From Pseudalkalibacillus salsuginis (lineage in GTDB: Bacteria > Bacillota > Bacilli > Bacillales > Fictibacillaceae), in the NCBI RefSeq assembly GCF_021646685.1, contig NZ_JAKJHW010000009.1:1-64000 (forward strand): a DNA stretch of 64,000 nt, given 5' to 3'. Below are positions 53,811 through 62,863 of the stretch, piece after piece. Numbering within the stretch: position 1 is the first letter of the stretch; each line of letters opens with the position of its first letter. Made by a program: the position numbers and the translations under genes. The notes under the pieces are model-generated. The model did not search any database, had not been told where the DNA came from, and worked only from the letters and a program-made list of their open reading frames with translations.

Positions 53811-54671
53811 TTAAACGACCGATTGCGGTGAACTCTGAAGCGTAGAAATTTTACTTTTAACAATTCTTTTTACTGACTCTCTTGCAGATACGAAATATTT
53901 TCTTGGATCTTCCTCACCTGAATGGTAAGAGAGATAATTTCTTAATTCATGTACAAATGATTTTTTGAGTTCAGTTGAGAAATTCACTTTACTTACACCG
54001 AGTTGAACCGCTTTTTGTAAATGTTCTTTCGAAAGACCAGAAGCTCCGTGCATCACCAACGGTAATCTTACAAGATCTGATATTGCTTTTAATCTTGAAA
54101 AATCCAACTTTGGCTCCGATTTATAAATACCATGTGCTGTGCCGAATGCTGGAGCCAAAAAATCTATACCTGTCCTGATGACGAATTCCTCCGCAATATC
54201 TGGATCTGTGAATTGTACATCTGCCATATCAACATCAAGTCCATCTTCCACTCCACCTATCGTCCCAAGTTCCGCTTCCACTGGAACACCTACATCGTGG
54301 CATACCTCTACAACTTTCTTGGTAAGCGTTATATTTTCTTCATAACCAAGACTAGACCCATCAACCATGATCGAAGTGTACCCGTTCCTAAGACACTGAT
54401 TGACACACCGGAAGCTATCTCCGTGGTCCAGATGAAGACTTACAGGGATCCGGACTTGTTCTGCAGCTTCTTTTACCATACTGGCCGCAAAACCGATCCC
54501 TAAATAGTTGATTGTACCTGGGGTCGTTTGGATGATTACTGGTGAGTCCAACTCTTCTGCCGCGGAAACGATTGCTTTTATCATTTCTAAATTGTGACCC
54601 GCAAAAGCCCCTATTGCATAATGATGATCATAGGCATCCTTTAAAATTTCTTTACTGCTTACCAGTGGCAT
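53811..54671 (-). CDS. Class II tagatose/fructose-bisphosphate aldolase
   Basis: 286-residue GatY/KbaY-type zinc aldolase. Zinc ligands lie in SLHLDHGDS, GTAHGIY and VMHGASGLSK; the catalytic Asp is in LDHGD. It cleaves tagatose 1,6-bisphosphate to glyceraldehyde-3-phosphate and dihydroxyacetone phosphate. The gene has GGAGG before its ATG and follows the DUF624 gene by 15 bases. Confidence 0.9.
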   Translation of the reverse strand: MPLVSSKEILKDAYDHHYAIGAFAGHNLEMIKAIVSAAEELDSPVIIQTTPGTINYLGIGFAASMVKEAAEQVRIPVSLHLDHGDSFRCVNQCLRNGYTSIMVDGSSLGYEENITLTKKVVEVCHDVGVPVEAELGTIGGVEDGLDVDMADVQFTDPDIAEEFVIRTGIDFLAPAFGTAHGIYKSEPKLDFSRLKAISDLVRLPLVMHGASGLSKEHLQKAVQLGVSKVNFSTELKKSFVHELRNYLSYHSGEEDPRKYFVSARESVKRIVKSKISTLQSSPQSVV

Positions 54672-54686
54672 ATCCGCACCTCCTGC

Positions 54687-55316
54687 TTAATATTCGATTG
54701 TTCGGATTGAAAGTTTCCTGAAAGTCCTATGAGCATTAATCGTAACAATCAAACTTATCAAACTTCCTGCCATGAACAAGATAAGACCAGGAAAAACGAG
54801 AAAGAAGAATGCTAAGAGCAAAACACTCCCGATCATGATTATCGTGTCTAAAGGATAGGAAAGAAAAATCAAAATCGATTGTTTGAAGTACTGAAGAAAA
54901 GGCAGTTCCATATGTACATAAAGGGCGAGAAGAAACAGGGCGATGACAAAACAAAATAGACAAACCATGATGATCAGACAAAATGAGTAAAAAGCCAATC
55001 CTCCTTCAAAGGATTGAATGAACAAAAGATCCAGGTACAGTGCTGTAGTGGTCAAAAATAGGATGAGACCGATCAGATTCGCCTTCCAGAATTCTTTTTT
55101 GAAGGTAGATATGAATGCTTTAAAGAAATTGATTTGCTCCGTTTTCTGCACCCACATCCTGGTTACAGCAAACATTGCTACTGTGGCAGGGAAGAACCCG
55201 AATATGATCAGGCCGCCTAAACTGAAAGCCAACCAGAGAAGGTTCAACAGAATCATTTTCATACACCATTCACAAATGTTATAAAATTTATTTATCCCCA
55301 ATTTTATTTCCAACAT
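54687..55316 (-). CDS. DUF624 (YesL-like) membrane protein
   Basis: 209 residues with five or six spans; NLLWLAFSLGGLIIFGFFPA and TVAMFAVTRMWVQ match DUF624. Such proteins accompany sugar ABC importers in Bacillus; their role is not known. GGAGGGG precedes the ATG. Confidence 0.85.
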   Translation of the reverse strand: MLEIKLGINKFYNICEWCMKMILLNLLWLAFSLGGLIIFGFFPATVAMFAVTRMWVQKTEQINFFKAFISTFKKEFWKANLIGLILFLTTTALYLDLLFIQSFEGGLAFYSFCLIIMVCLFCFVIALFLLALYVHMELPFLQYFKQSILIFLSYPLDTIIMIGSVLLLAFFFLVFPGLILFMAGSLISLIVTINAHRTFRKLSIRTIEY

Positions 55317-55337
55317 CTACCCCTCCGTTTGAAGGAT

Positions 55338-56423
55338 TCAATAGACCGCGTTACCCTTTATCCATGAGGACAAATTTTCCTTTACAAAATCATCATCATT
55401 GAGATGAGGATAACTTTCATGAACCCGGTCAATTTCTTCCATCTGACCATGTGAAAGTGACTCGTTTGGATTCATACACCATGTCCCTTGCAGCAATCCT
55501 TGCTTTTTAAGAATTTCATGTATCCCTGATAAGCAGCCAGCAAAATGGTTGGCAGGATCAAAAATCGCACTGTTTACATCTGTCAATTCTACGTTGCGTT
55601 TGAGGAGCTCATCATAAGAAATTGAAGCATCTTCGCTCCTTTTACGCTTTTTGATATCATCGAGCAATTCTACAGCTTTTTTGGTCCATACCGCCCATTG
55701 TCCGAGCAATCCTCCTACAATTTCCTTCTCTACGACCTTATTGTCTATCTTGAATCTATAAGTGGTAAGCAAATCAACGATAATATTATCATCATTTCCA
55801 GTGTAAAGAGCGATTTCTTCCCTCCTGCTCGAACTACAGACAGCCCTGACAACATCAAGGGTTTGATAGCGGTTGAAAGGTGCGATTTTGATACCCATTA
55901 CTCCAGGGATTTCTGCTGCAGATTTCCAAAATTGAAAGCTCAATCTCCTCCCACCAACAGAAGGCTGGAGGTAAAAACCAAAAACAGGGATCACTTGAAC
56001 GATTGCTTCTAAATGTTCAAGAAGGTCATTTTCACTCCAGTCATCCAGACTTCCCAGGCTTACAAGACCTAAATCATATCCAAGTGATACAGCGAGGGCG
56101 GCTTCTTCCAAAGCTTGAGGAGTCGTGCCGCATATACCGGCAATTTTGATAAAAGGCTTCGTTAAGTTCGCTTTGTAAACCTCATCCGCTGCCAATTCAA
56201 GGACCTTTTTATACAGACCGTGTGTATTTTCATGAATTTCAAATTGGGTAGTATGAACGCCTACAGCTATTCCCCCGGCTCCGGAAGCGATATAGTATCG
56301 GGTGAGCCCCCTTTGGCGATTTTCATCCAGTTGACGGTTCTCATCCAACGCAAGTGGATGTGCCGGGACCACCGCCCCTTCATGCAAAGCCTTATGGATC
56401 ATTGGTTCCAGTTCATTAGGCAT
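55338..56423 (-). CDS. DHDPS-like (class I aldolase) family protein
   Basis: 361-residue TIM-barrel protein of the DapA superfamily. The likely Schiff-base Lys is in GVMGIKIAPFNRY, and GGIAVGVHTTQFEI resembles the early beta strand of the family. Longer than typical DapA because of a C-terminal extension. It probably performs a retro-aldol or dehydration on a keto-sugar acid. The ATG at 56423 lies one base from the epimerase stop and has AAGGAG upstream. Confidence 0.8.
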   Translation of the reverse strand: MPNELEPMIHKALHEGAVVPAHPLALDENRQLDENRQRGLTRYYIASGAGGIAVGVHTTQFEIHENTHGLYKKVLELAADEVYKANLTKPFIKIAGICGTTPQALEEAALAVSLGYDLGLVSLGSLDDWSENDLLEHLEAIVQVIPVFGFYLQPSVGGRRLSFQFWKSAAEIPGVMGIKIAPFNRYQTLDVVRAVCSSSRREEIALYTGNDDNIIVDLLTTYRFKIDNKVVEKEIVGGLLGQWAVWTKKAVELLDDIKKRKRSEDASISYDELLKRNVELTDVNSAIFDPANHFAGCLSGIHEILKKQGLLQGTWCMNPNESLSHGQMEEIDRVHESYPHLNDDDFVKENLSSWIKGNAVY

Positions 56424-56424
56424 T

Positions 56425-57441
56425 CTAAAACGCTCCTTCTCGTTCCTGGAAATTAGTTGGTTTATCAATGGTCACGCCCCCGACTTCTACCCAATTCGAT
56501 ACCCACTCCACCATTTGGCTTAATGTGACTTTTGGGTACCCAAGAAGTTTGTGGGCTTTAGAGGCGTTACTTAATAGAGCATTATTGTTTTCTTCGTTGA
56601 TAAAGATCGGTTCTTTTCCGAACCTTCTTCCAAACTGCTCAGCAAGCCACCTTACTGAAATTGTTTCTGGTCCTGTCACATTCAAGACTACAGGCGGTAA
56701 ATCAACCAAATTCAAACTTCGGGTAGCCATTTCATTAGCATCTCCCTGCCAGATCACGTTTACATGCCCGGTGGTGAGATCGATCGGTTTATCTTCAAAA
56801 ACATTCCGGGCAACCTCTAACAGCACCCCGTACCTTAAATCGATTGCATAATTTAAACGAAAATGGAGCATTTTGATGTCATATAAACGGGCAAAATATT
56901 CAAAAATACGCTCTCTTCCTAAGCAAGATTGTGCATATTCACCAATTGGTGCAGGTTTGGTCGATTCGTCAACTCCACTTTTGGATACTTCCGTAAATGG
57001 GTATACATTTCCAGATGAAAATGTAACAATCCTGGAGTTTCTGAATTTCTCCGCTACCATTCCTGGGAGAAAAGTATTCATTGCCCAGGCGAATGATTCA
57101 TTTCCATTCGTTCCGAATTTATATCCCGCCATAAAAATGATATTTTTCGTTTCCGGTAGAGTCAGTAACTGTTCTTTGTCTAATAGATCCATAGATATGG
57201 TTTCGACTCCGGATGATTCTAAGTCTGTACGTACATTTTTGGAAGAAAAACGGGAAACGCCAATGACTCTCTTATCTAATCCACCTGCATCAATTGCTCT
57301 TTTAGCCATTTTTGCAAGGGTGGGACCCATTTTCCCTCCCACTCCAAGTATCATGATATCTCCATCAATGTGTTCCAAATCATTTATCAAGCGCTTGGAA
57401 GGATTAGTCAATTTTTCTTCTAATTCTTGGATCGTCTGCAT
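56425..57441 (-). CDS. NAD-dependent epimerase/dehydratase-like protein
   Basis: 338-residue extended-SDR protein. The Rossmann loop reads MILGVGGKMGPTLAKMA, with SSGNVYPF around the catalytic Ser. The usual YxxxK is seen as YAQSCLGRE, without the Lys, so the fold may be used for a non-classical reaction. The start at 57441 has AGGTG 6 bases upstream; a GTG at 57450 is possible. It pairs with the DHDPS-like gene. Confidence 0.8.
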   Translation of the reverse strand: MQTIQELEEKLTNPSKRLINDLEHIDGDIMILGVGGKMGPTLAKMAKRAIDAGGLDKRVIGVSRFSSKNVRTDLESSGVETISMDLLDKEQLLTLPETKNIIFMAGYKFGTNGNESFAWAMNTFLPGMVAEKFRNSRIVTFSSGNVYPFTEVSKSGVDESTKPAPIGEYAQSCLGRERIFEYFARLYDIKMLHFRLNYAIDLRYGVLLEVARNVFEDKPIDLTTGHVNVIWQGDANEMATRSLNLVDLPPVVLNVTGPETISVRWLAEQFGRRFGKEPIFINEENNNALLSNASKAHKLLGYPKVTLSQMVEWVSNWVEVGGVTIDKPTNFQEREGAF

Positions 57442-57477
57442 ATTAAACACCTGCTCTCTCTATAATCATTCTATTTT

Positions 57478-59583
57478 TCAACTCCTGAAATTCAGTATGA
57501 CCACTTCATATTCTCGAAGGTACGGTAGATTCAAATAGACCCGCTCCTCATTTTGGTGGAATGTAAGTTGTTCGTTCATTCTCAATGCTTTTACCGACTC
57601 GATTTTTTCGATAAGCTCCAATTCGATCTGGATATCAGAAATAGGGACGACTTCTGTTATCGGTCTAGTCATTGATCCCGTATAATTGACCAGGTGGAGA
57701 ATAATACGTCTATCCTGTTTTCTCATGGCTGTATGTATTGATTCCAATGTAAAAGGAGTCTTTATATTCAATGGGACATCCACGAGGGATCGTACTGCAT
57801 TATCAATCAGCTTACGATATTCCGGAAGCGCATAGGATTCATAAAACTTCCCTATGTTTCCTGTAAAATATAGACTTTCGCCTTTCCCAAATGTATTTTT
57901 TAAAATGAAAGGATAATCTGTTCGTCCCGGCAGTTCACAGTACCTTGACTGTTGATGCTCCCTATAGTTCATGACCGATGCCGTTTTCCCATCCGATATG
58001 ACATTCATCCCTAATGATGAAGCTGGAATATGTGATTGATCGATTCCATCTGTCAGATCCTTATCCCCATTTATTTCAATGTGGTCATATTTACAATGCC
58101 GTATGCTGACTGCTTGTTCTATACCAAAAATCTCCCCAAGTAACGGCCGATCCCTTTTTTCTCCATCATCATCATATAGGGAGGTGTCAAAGGTAGAGAT
58201 GACCTTTCCACCTTGAGCGACATACTTTTTAATAAGCTCCGCCTGCTTCTCACTCATGACACTTATATTTGGCAGGATGATCAACTCATAACGTTGGAAG
58301 GCACCGCTTTCGATCGATTCATCATCAATGACATCAAATTGGATCCTGCTTCTTGATAACGCATCGTACCATCCCATAAAGGAACCACGAGCATCACCTT
58401 TTTCCGGATTGGATAATTTATCCTGTCCTGCTGTAAAATCTGTCTCCTCTGCAGATGATTGATACTCATTCGCAGTCGCAAAGGACCAAACCAATGCGAT
58501 TGAAGCCATTGATTTTGTATTCATATAGTATTTTTCATTTTCTGATAGAAACTGATTGATCTCTTTTACAGTGCCCATCCGCTTGTCTTGATTATTATCG
58601 TTATAGACGCCATACCATGTATTTGCACCATGTGAAACCGCCATTGCATGAGCAAGCCACGTTTCGGCAGGAGAAAGCAAATAACGAGACCAGGGTGCCA
58701 ATCGCCCAGCAATCGCAACACAATAGGGCTTGCCATTTGTTTGTGTTTCGAGCAATTGAGCAGTTGCTGCAGGTTTCCAAACAGGGGTTCTGCGAAGGTC
58801 ATCCCCCAAAAACCCCCCTTCTGCCAGTAACATATCTTGATGGTGGACCGTAAGTCGGTTGTCACGACTACAGAATTTGGTCGGTACAAGCTGTGGGCTA
58901 TTCATATAAATCATTGTGTCAGGAGAAATATCCTTTAACGTTTTGTTTGCCTCTTTCATGAAGAGTGCAATCGACTCGCGTTTATATGTAAACAGATCCC
59001 TCCTTTGTGTTTTATTCGCTTTCTCCCAATCTGGAAGGCCATATCCATAATTAGAAAGGAACGACATCTTACACGCCTTGCAATAACATCCTTCTACCCT
59101 GAAGAATGGTCCATCAAGAAAAATTCCCTTTATTGAATATTTTGCGAGATTACGGATTGTCGAAAATGCATATTCCCTGAATGAGGAATTGATGCATGAA
59201 TATCCACCTGATCCGTAGGCACTTTGGATCCTGTTCCCGTTACGATCCCGCTGCTGCCAATCCGGGTACAACTTTGCCAATGACTCGGCAAGCCAGTGCA
59301 CATTGAAATAAACGACCGGATAAATTCCGAGTGATTCATACGATTCAGATATTTTCCCCAGAATATCTTTCCGTTCCTGGACAGCACAATCAGAATGATA
59401 GTAGGTTATACCGGATTCTCCTTCTGTAATATCATGTACTTCAACATGCTCGGCATTAAAGCCCAATTCTTTCCTGATATTGAACTGCTCATCCAAATCC
59501 AAAGATTCATATTTTTCCGGTTCAGGAGGAATAAAGTCAACGATCCTAAGGGGTTTATCTTTCCATAGGGCAATTTTATTCAT
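57478..59583 (-). CDS. GHL6-type putative glycoside hydrolase with trimerisation-like domain
   Basis: 701 residues without a signal peptide. The TIM-barrel part has DITEGESGITYYHSDCAVQE, KGIFLDGPFFRVEGCYCKAC and MIYMNSPQLVP, the pattern of hypothetical glycosyl hydrolase 6. It is followed by a GH42-like trimerisation domain (YELIILPNISVMSEKQAELI, KKYVAQGGKVISTFDTSLYD) and a C-terminal beta region. It probably cleaves the imported oligosaccharide in the cytoplasm; the linkage is unknown. AGGAG precedes the ATG. Confidence 0.78.
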   Translation of the reverse strand: MNKIALWKDKPLRIVDFIPPEPEKYESLDLDEQFNIRKELGFNAEHVEVHDITEGESGITYYHSDCAVQERKDILGKISESYESLGIYPVVYFNVHWLAESLAKLYPDWQQRDRNGNRIQSAYGSGGYSCINSSFREYAFSTIRNLAKYSIKGIFLDGPFFRVEGCYCKACKMSFLSNYGYGLPDWEKANKTQRRDLFTYKRESIALFMKEANKTLKDISPDTMIYMNSPQLVPTKFCSRDNRLTVHHQDMLLAEGGFLGDDLRRTPVWKPAATAQLLETQTNGKPYCVAIAGRLAPWSRYLLSPAETWLAHAMAVSHGANTWYGVYNDNNQDKRMGTVKEINQFLSENEKYYMNTKSMASIALVWSFATANEYQSSAEETDFTAGQDKLSNPEKGDARGSFMGWYDALSRSRIQFDVIDDESIESGAFQRYELIILPNISVMSEKQAELIKKYVAQGGKVISTFDTSLYDDDGEKRDRPLLGEIFGIEQAVSIRHCKYDHIEINGDKDLTDGIDQSHIPASSLGMNVISDGKTASVMNYREHQQSRYCELPGRTDYPFILKNTFGKGESLYFTGNIGKFYESYALPEYRKLIDNAVRSLVDVPLNIKTPFTLESIHTAMRKQDRRIILHLVNYTGSMTRPITEVVPISDIQIELELIEKIESVKALRMNEQLTFHQNEERVYLNLPYLREYEVVILNFRS

Positions 59584-59593
59584 CTTATATCTC

Positions 59594-60439
59594 CTAACCT
59601 TTTATTGATCCTTGCAAGCCGCTGACAAAATGGCGTTGCATCAATATATAAAAAATTATGATCGGTACCAGTGAAATGACGACGCCAGCAGCCATGGTCT
59701 TCACATCGGTTCCAAATGTACCAGACAGATAAGCTAATCCGAGAGCTATTGGAAACAGGCTTTCATCTTTTAAGATGATCAATGGCCACATAAACGAATT
59801 CCACACAGAGATGAATGAAAAAACACTAAGGGCAGCTAACGTAGGTTTAGTCAATGGCAGAATCACACTCCACCAAACCCTGAATGGACCACAACCGTCA
59901 ATTATCGCAGCCTCCTCTATTTCCTTCGGGATGGTAAGATAGGCTTGACGCATCAGGAATATGGAAAATCCACCGATCAATCCAGGTACGATCAACCCCC
60001 ACCACGAATCCACCATACCCAGCTTTTCAACGATGATGAACAATGGAACGAGTTTACCCTCTTCGGGAAGAAACATTGTAGCGATAATTGCATAGAAGAT
60101 AAATGTCCTACCCGGAAAATTCATTCTGGCTAGTGGATAGGCTGTAAGAGCTGTCAAAAAAATATGAGAGGGGACCATGATGAGCAATAGTAAAAAAGAA
60201 TTCAACAGGTACCTCGGAAATGGAATAGCTGTCCACGCTTCAATAAAATGGTCGAATACAGCCGGCTTCGGAATAAAACTTGGCGGAAAACCGAAAACGT
60301 CCTGAGCATTGGACTTGAGAGCTGTAGATAACAACCATAAAAAAGGGCCGATGAAAATAAGCGATACCGAAATCAACAGTACATATAAAAAAACGTTTTT
60401 GCCGATTTTTCTCCATTTGTACAATTGTTTGTCGTTCAT
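59594..60439 (-). CDS. Sugar ABC transporter permease, MalG type
   Basis: 281-residue permease with six spans. The EAA loop is EIEEAAIIDGCGPFRVWWSV, followed by ILPLTKP. The ATG at 60439 overlaps the MalF-type stop (ATGA); a longer reading to 60505 is not needed. It lies 10 bases before the GHL6 gene. Confidence 0.92.
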   Translation of the reverse strand: MNDKQLYKWRKIGKNVFLYVLLISVSLIFIGPFLWLLSTALKSNAQDVFGFPPSFIPKPAVFDHFIEAWTAIPFPRYLLNSFLLLLIMVPSHIFLTALTAYPLARMNFPGRTFIFYAIIATMFLPEEGKLVPLFIIVEKLGMVDSWWGLIVPGLIGGFSIFLMRQAYLTIPKEIEEAAIIDGCGPFRVWWSVILPLTKPTLAALSVFSFISVWNSFMWPLIILKDESLFPIALGLAYLSGTFGTDVKTMAAGVVISLVPIIIFYILMQRHFVSGLQGSIKG

Positions 60440-61365
60440 TGCACCGAGTGCCCCCCTCTCGAGATTTTGTAATTTATAATCGTAAGAATCATCAGGATCA
60501 CCCATAGGACTATGCCCATTGCAGTTGCATATCCCATATCAAGCTGCACAAAAGCTTTTTGATAGATATACAGAGGAAGTGACATTGTACTATCCAGCGG
60601 TCCTCCACCTGTCATGATATAAATACTTGTGAACATTTGGACTGTCCCGAGCGTAGCCATTACAAGTGTTACAGCAAACACAGGTCGTAATTGAGGTAAA
60701 TAGACATGCCACAAAATCCTGAGCGGAGATGCTCCATCTATCCTTGCCGCTTCAATCAACTCCTTCGAAACTGCCTGAAGGCCAGCAAGGTAAATCAGCA
60801 TGTAGAACCCCATCGCTTTCCAGGCTTCGAGGATTGATACAGCTGGGATAGCCGTTTTTGTATTCAATAACCAATTTGTTTCGGCATTAATTCCGATGCC
60901 ATTCAAGAAGGCATTCACCAATCCAGACGGATGGTATAAATATTTCCACATGATCGCGACAGCTACCATAGCCGTAACTACCGGCAGGTAATAAATCAGT
61001 CTAAAAAAATTGATCCCTTTGATCTTTCTATTAACGAGAATAGCTAAAAATAATGGAAGAATAACTACCATTGGAACAGTAATGAGAAAATACTTCATTG
61101 AATTTCCTAATGCCTTCCAAAATTTATCATCCTGCATCATCGTTTTATAGTTTTCCATTCCTACCCATTCGGCTGGTGCAAGAATGTGGTATTCAGTAAA
61201 GGAATAATAGAAAGCATTCAAAGTCGGAAGATACTCAAAGGTAGAGAGAAGCACTATTGCAGGGAGTAAAAAAATATATGGAATAAAATTGAATTTCTTC
61301 TTTCTCCTCTTTTTTGCCACGACTACACTTTGACGGATGGATGTTTCTACTTGGTTTAAAGCCAC
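60436..61365 (-). CDS. Sugar ABC transporter permease, MalF type
   Basis: 309-residue permease. It opens with a basic stretch (KKRRKKK) and IPYIFLLPAIVLLSTFEYLP; the EAA loop is ELIEAARIDGASPLRILWHV. GTG start at 61365 with AAAGGAG 8 bases upstream. It lies 83 bases after the binding-protein gene, across a stem-loop. Confidence 0.92.
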   Translation of the reverse strand: MALNQVETSIRQSVVVAKKRRKKKFNFIPYIFLLPAIVLLSTFEYLPTLNAFYYSFTEYHILAPAEWVGMENYKTMMQDDKFWKALGNSMKYFLITVPMVVILPLFLAILVNRKIKGINFFRLIYYLPVVTAMVAVAIMWKYLYHPSGLVNAFLNGIGINAETNWLLNTKTAIPAVSILEAWKAMGFYMLIYLAGLQAVSKELIEAARIDGASPLRILWHVYLPQLRPVFAVTLVMATLGTVQMFTSIYIMTGGGPLDSTMSLPLYIYQKAFVQLDMGYATAMGIVLWVILMILTIINYKISRGGHSVQ

Positions 61366-61403
61366 TCTATCGACTCCTTTCTAAGAACCTGGAAAAAAGA
61401 AGT

Positions 61404-61434
61404 GCAGCGGATTGGATTTTTATAGATCCGCTGC
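61404..61434 (-). terminator. Attenuator-like stem-loop after the binding-protein gene
   Basis: GCAGCGGAT and ATCCGCTGC form a 9-bp perfect stem with a 13-base loop, followed on the minus strand by ACTTCTTTTTT. It probably trims transcripts so that the binding protein is made in excess. Confidence 0.7.
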
Positions 61435-61448
61435 GTTGATCCTTGCTT

Positions 61449-62735
61449 CTATTTAGAAAGTTCCTGGTTCCAGTGTTCTACAGCTGTATCAAGTGCTTCT
61501 TTTGCAGTTTTTTCACCTAAGAGGGCTGCTCGGATTTGTTCAAGGTAGAAATCTTTCAGTTCTTGTTCTTTTTCAATGCCCAGTGAATTGATTGTAAGAT
61601 TCGGAGATATCTCAACCATTATTTTCCTTGCTTCATCATGAATGTTTTTAACCTCAAAATCAGTAAAGAATGAATCTTCTAAGGTTTCTTCTGTTGAAGG
61701 AAAGATTGCAACCAACTTAGTGAACTCCAACTGATTTTTAGCGTTCGTCACGTAAAGGGCGAATTTCGCTGCCTCTTCAGGATGTTCTGATTTCTTAGGG
61801 ACGACGAATGTCTGGATACCAGCTAAAGCCACTTTGCCTTCACTACCTGTCACAGGTTTAAAAACTTTCAGTTTAGGAAGGACACTTGGAGCGTTCTTTT
61901 CAATTCCTACCAATGTAGACGCAAGCTTCTGTCCGACATGGGCTTGCTGTCCATTTTCAAATGTTTGCTGAAGCTGGCGATCATCTTCTGAAACCGCACC
62001 TGACGCAACAGCACCGTTTTTGTATCCCTCTACAAACATTTCAACAAATTCTACGTGTTCTTTTGAGTTGAAAACCGCCTCCGAACCTTCATCATTTAAT
62101 ATCGGAAGCCCTTGTCCAACTAGCACTTCCATAGTCGGCAGGTCATTTGAACCGTAAACCTTCGGCAGTTTCTCGTGGATCTTTTTCCCATTCTCCAATA
62201 TTTCTTTCCATGTTTGTGGCGGGTTGTCAGGATCAAGCCCTGCTTGTTCGTATACCTCTGTATTCAACATTCCGACTGCAGGTCCACCATGATACCATGG
62301 GATTCCCAGTAGTTCATTGTTGAAAGTCAGACCTTCAATCAATCCATCGATATATGGATCCAATTCTTTTTCATCGACGAGGGAATTGATTGGGTTCAGT
62401 ACGCCATAACTTTTTATTAAAGAGATATCCATACTGGCAAGGTTGACAACATCAGGGACTTCTTTACTTTGTAGTGCAGTAATGAACTTTTTCGAAGCAT
62501 CAGCACCAGGCACATCCACCCATTTGATCTTTACGTTAGGATTTTCTTTTTCATAGTCGTCCACGATACCTTGGATATAATCTCCAAAATTTTTCTTAAG
62601 ATTGATTGTCCAAAATTCCAGCTCAATATTTTCATCCTTTTCTGCAGATAAATCTTCCTGTGGTGAACAAGCGAGTAGCGGTAGGAAACAGAGTAAAATG
62701 ACTAATGACAAACTCACGATTTTTGTACGACCCAT
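61449..62735 (-). CDS. Sugar ABC transporter substrate-binding lipoprotein
   Basis: 428-residue MalE-like binding protein. Lipobox LLAC (Cys about 23), then IELEFWTINLKKNFGDYIQG and NVKIKWVDVPGADASKKF. It is similar in layout to the binding protein at 13311-14585. GGGAGG is 8 bases before the ATG, and a strong promoter is present (see 62800-62853). Confidence 0.93.
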   Translation of the reverse strand: MGRTKIVSLSLVILLCFLPLLACSPQEDLSAEKDENIELEFWTINLKKNFGDYIQGIVDDYEKENPNVKIKWVDVPGADASKKFITALQSKEVPDVVNLASMDISLIKSYGVLNPINSLVDEKELDPYIDGLIEGLTFNNELLGIPWYHGGPAVGMLNTEVYEQAGLDPDNPPQTWKEILENGKKIHEKLPKVYGSNDLPTMEVLVGQGLPILNDEGSEAVFNSKEHVEFVEMFVEGYKNGAVASGAVSEDDRQLQQTFENGQQAHVGQKLASTLVGIEKNAPSVLPKLKVFKPVTGSEGKVALAGIQTFVVPKKSEHPEEAAKFALYVTNAKNQLEFTKLVAIFPSTEETLEDSFFTDFEVKNIHDEARKIMVEISPNLTINSLGIEKEQELKDFYLEQIRAALLGEKTAKEALDTAVEHWNQELSK

Positions 62736-62799
62736 TAAAAATACCTCCCTATTTTTAATATTCTGAAAATTAAATATGTAAATACTTTTATTAAGTTAC

Positions 62800-62853
62800 A
62801 TTATATGGTCCTGGCTATTTAAAGACAAGTCTTTTTAATGTCTTTAAATAGCC
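62800..62853 (-). promoter_or_regulatory. Promoter with a 15-bp-arm palindrome (operator and/or terminator)
   Basis: On the minus strand, -35 TTGTCT (62828-62823), 17-base spacer, -10 TATAAT (62805-62800). The -35 lies at the edge of a perfect inverted repeat: GGCTATTTAAAGACA at 62813-62827 and its complement at 62839-62853, with an 11-base centre. The same palindrome begins 11 bases after the upstream gene's stop, so it may also end that transcript, although it has no U tail. Confidence 0.75.
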
Positions 62854-62863
62854 TGATAATATA

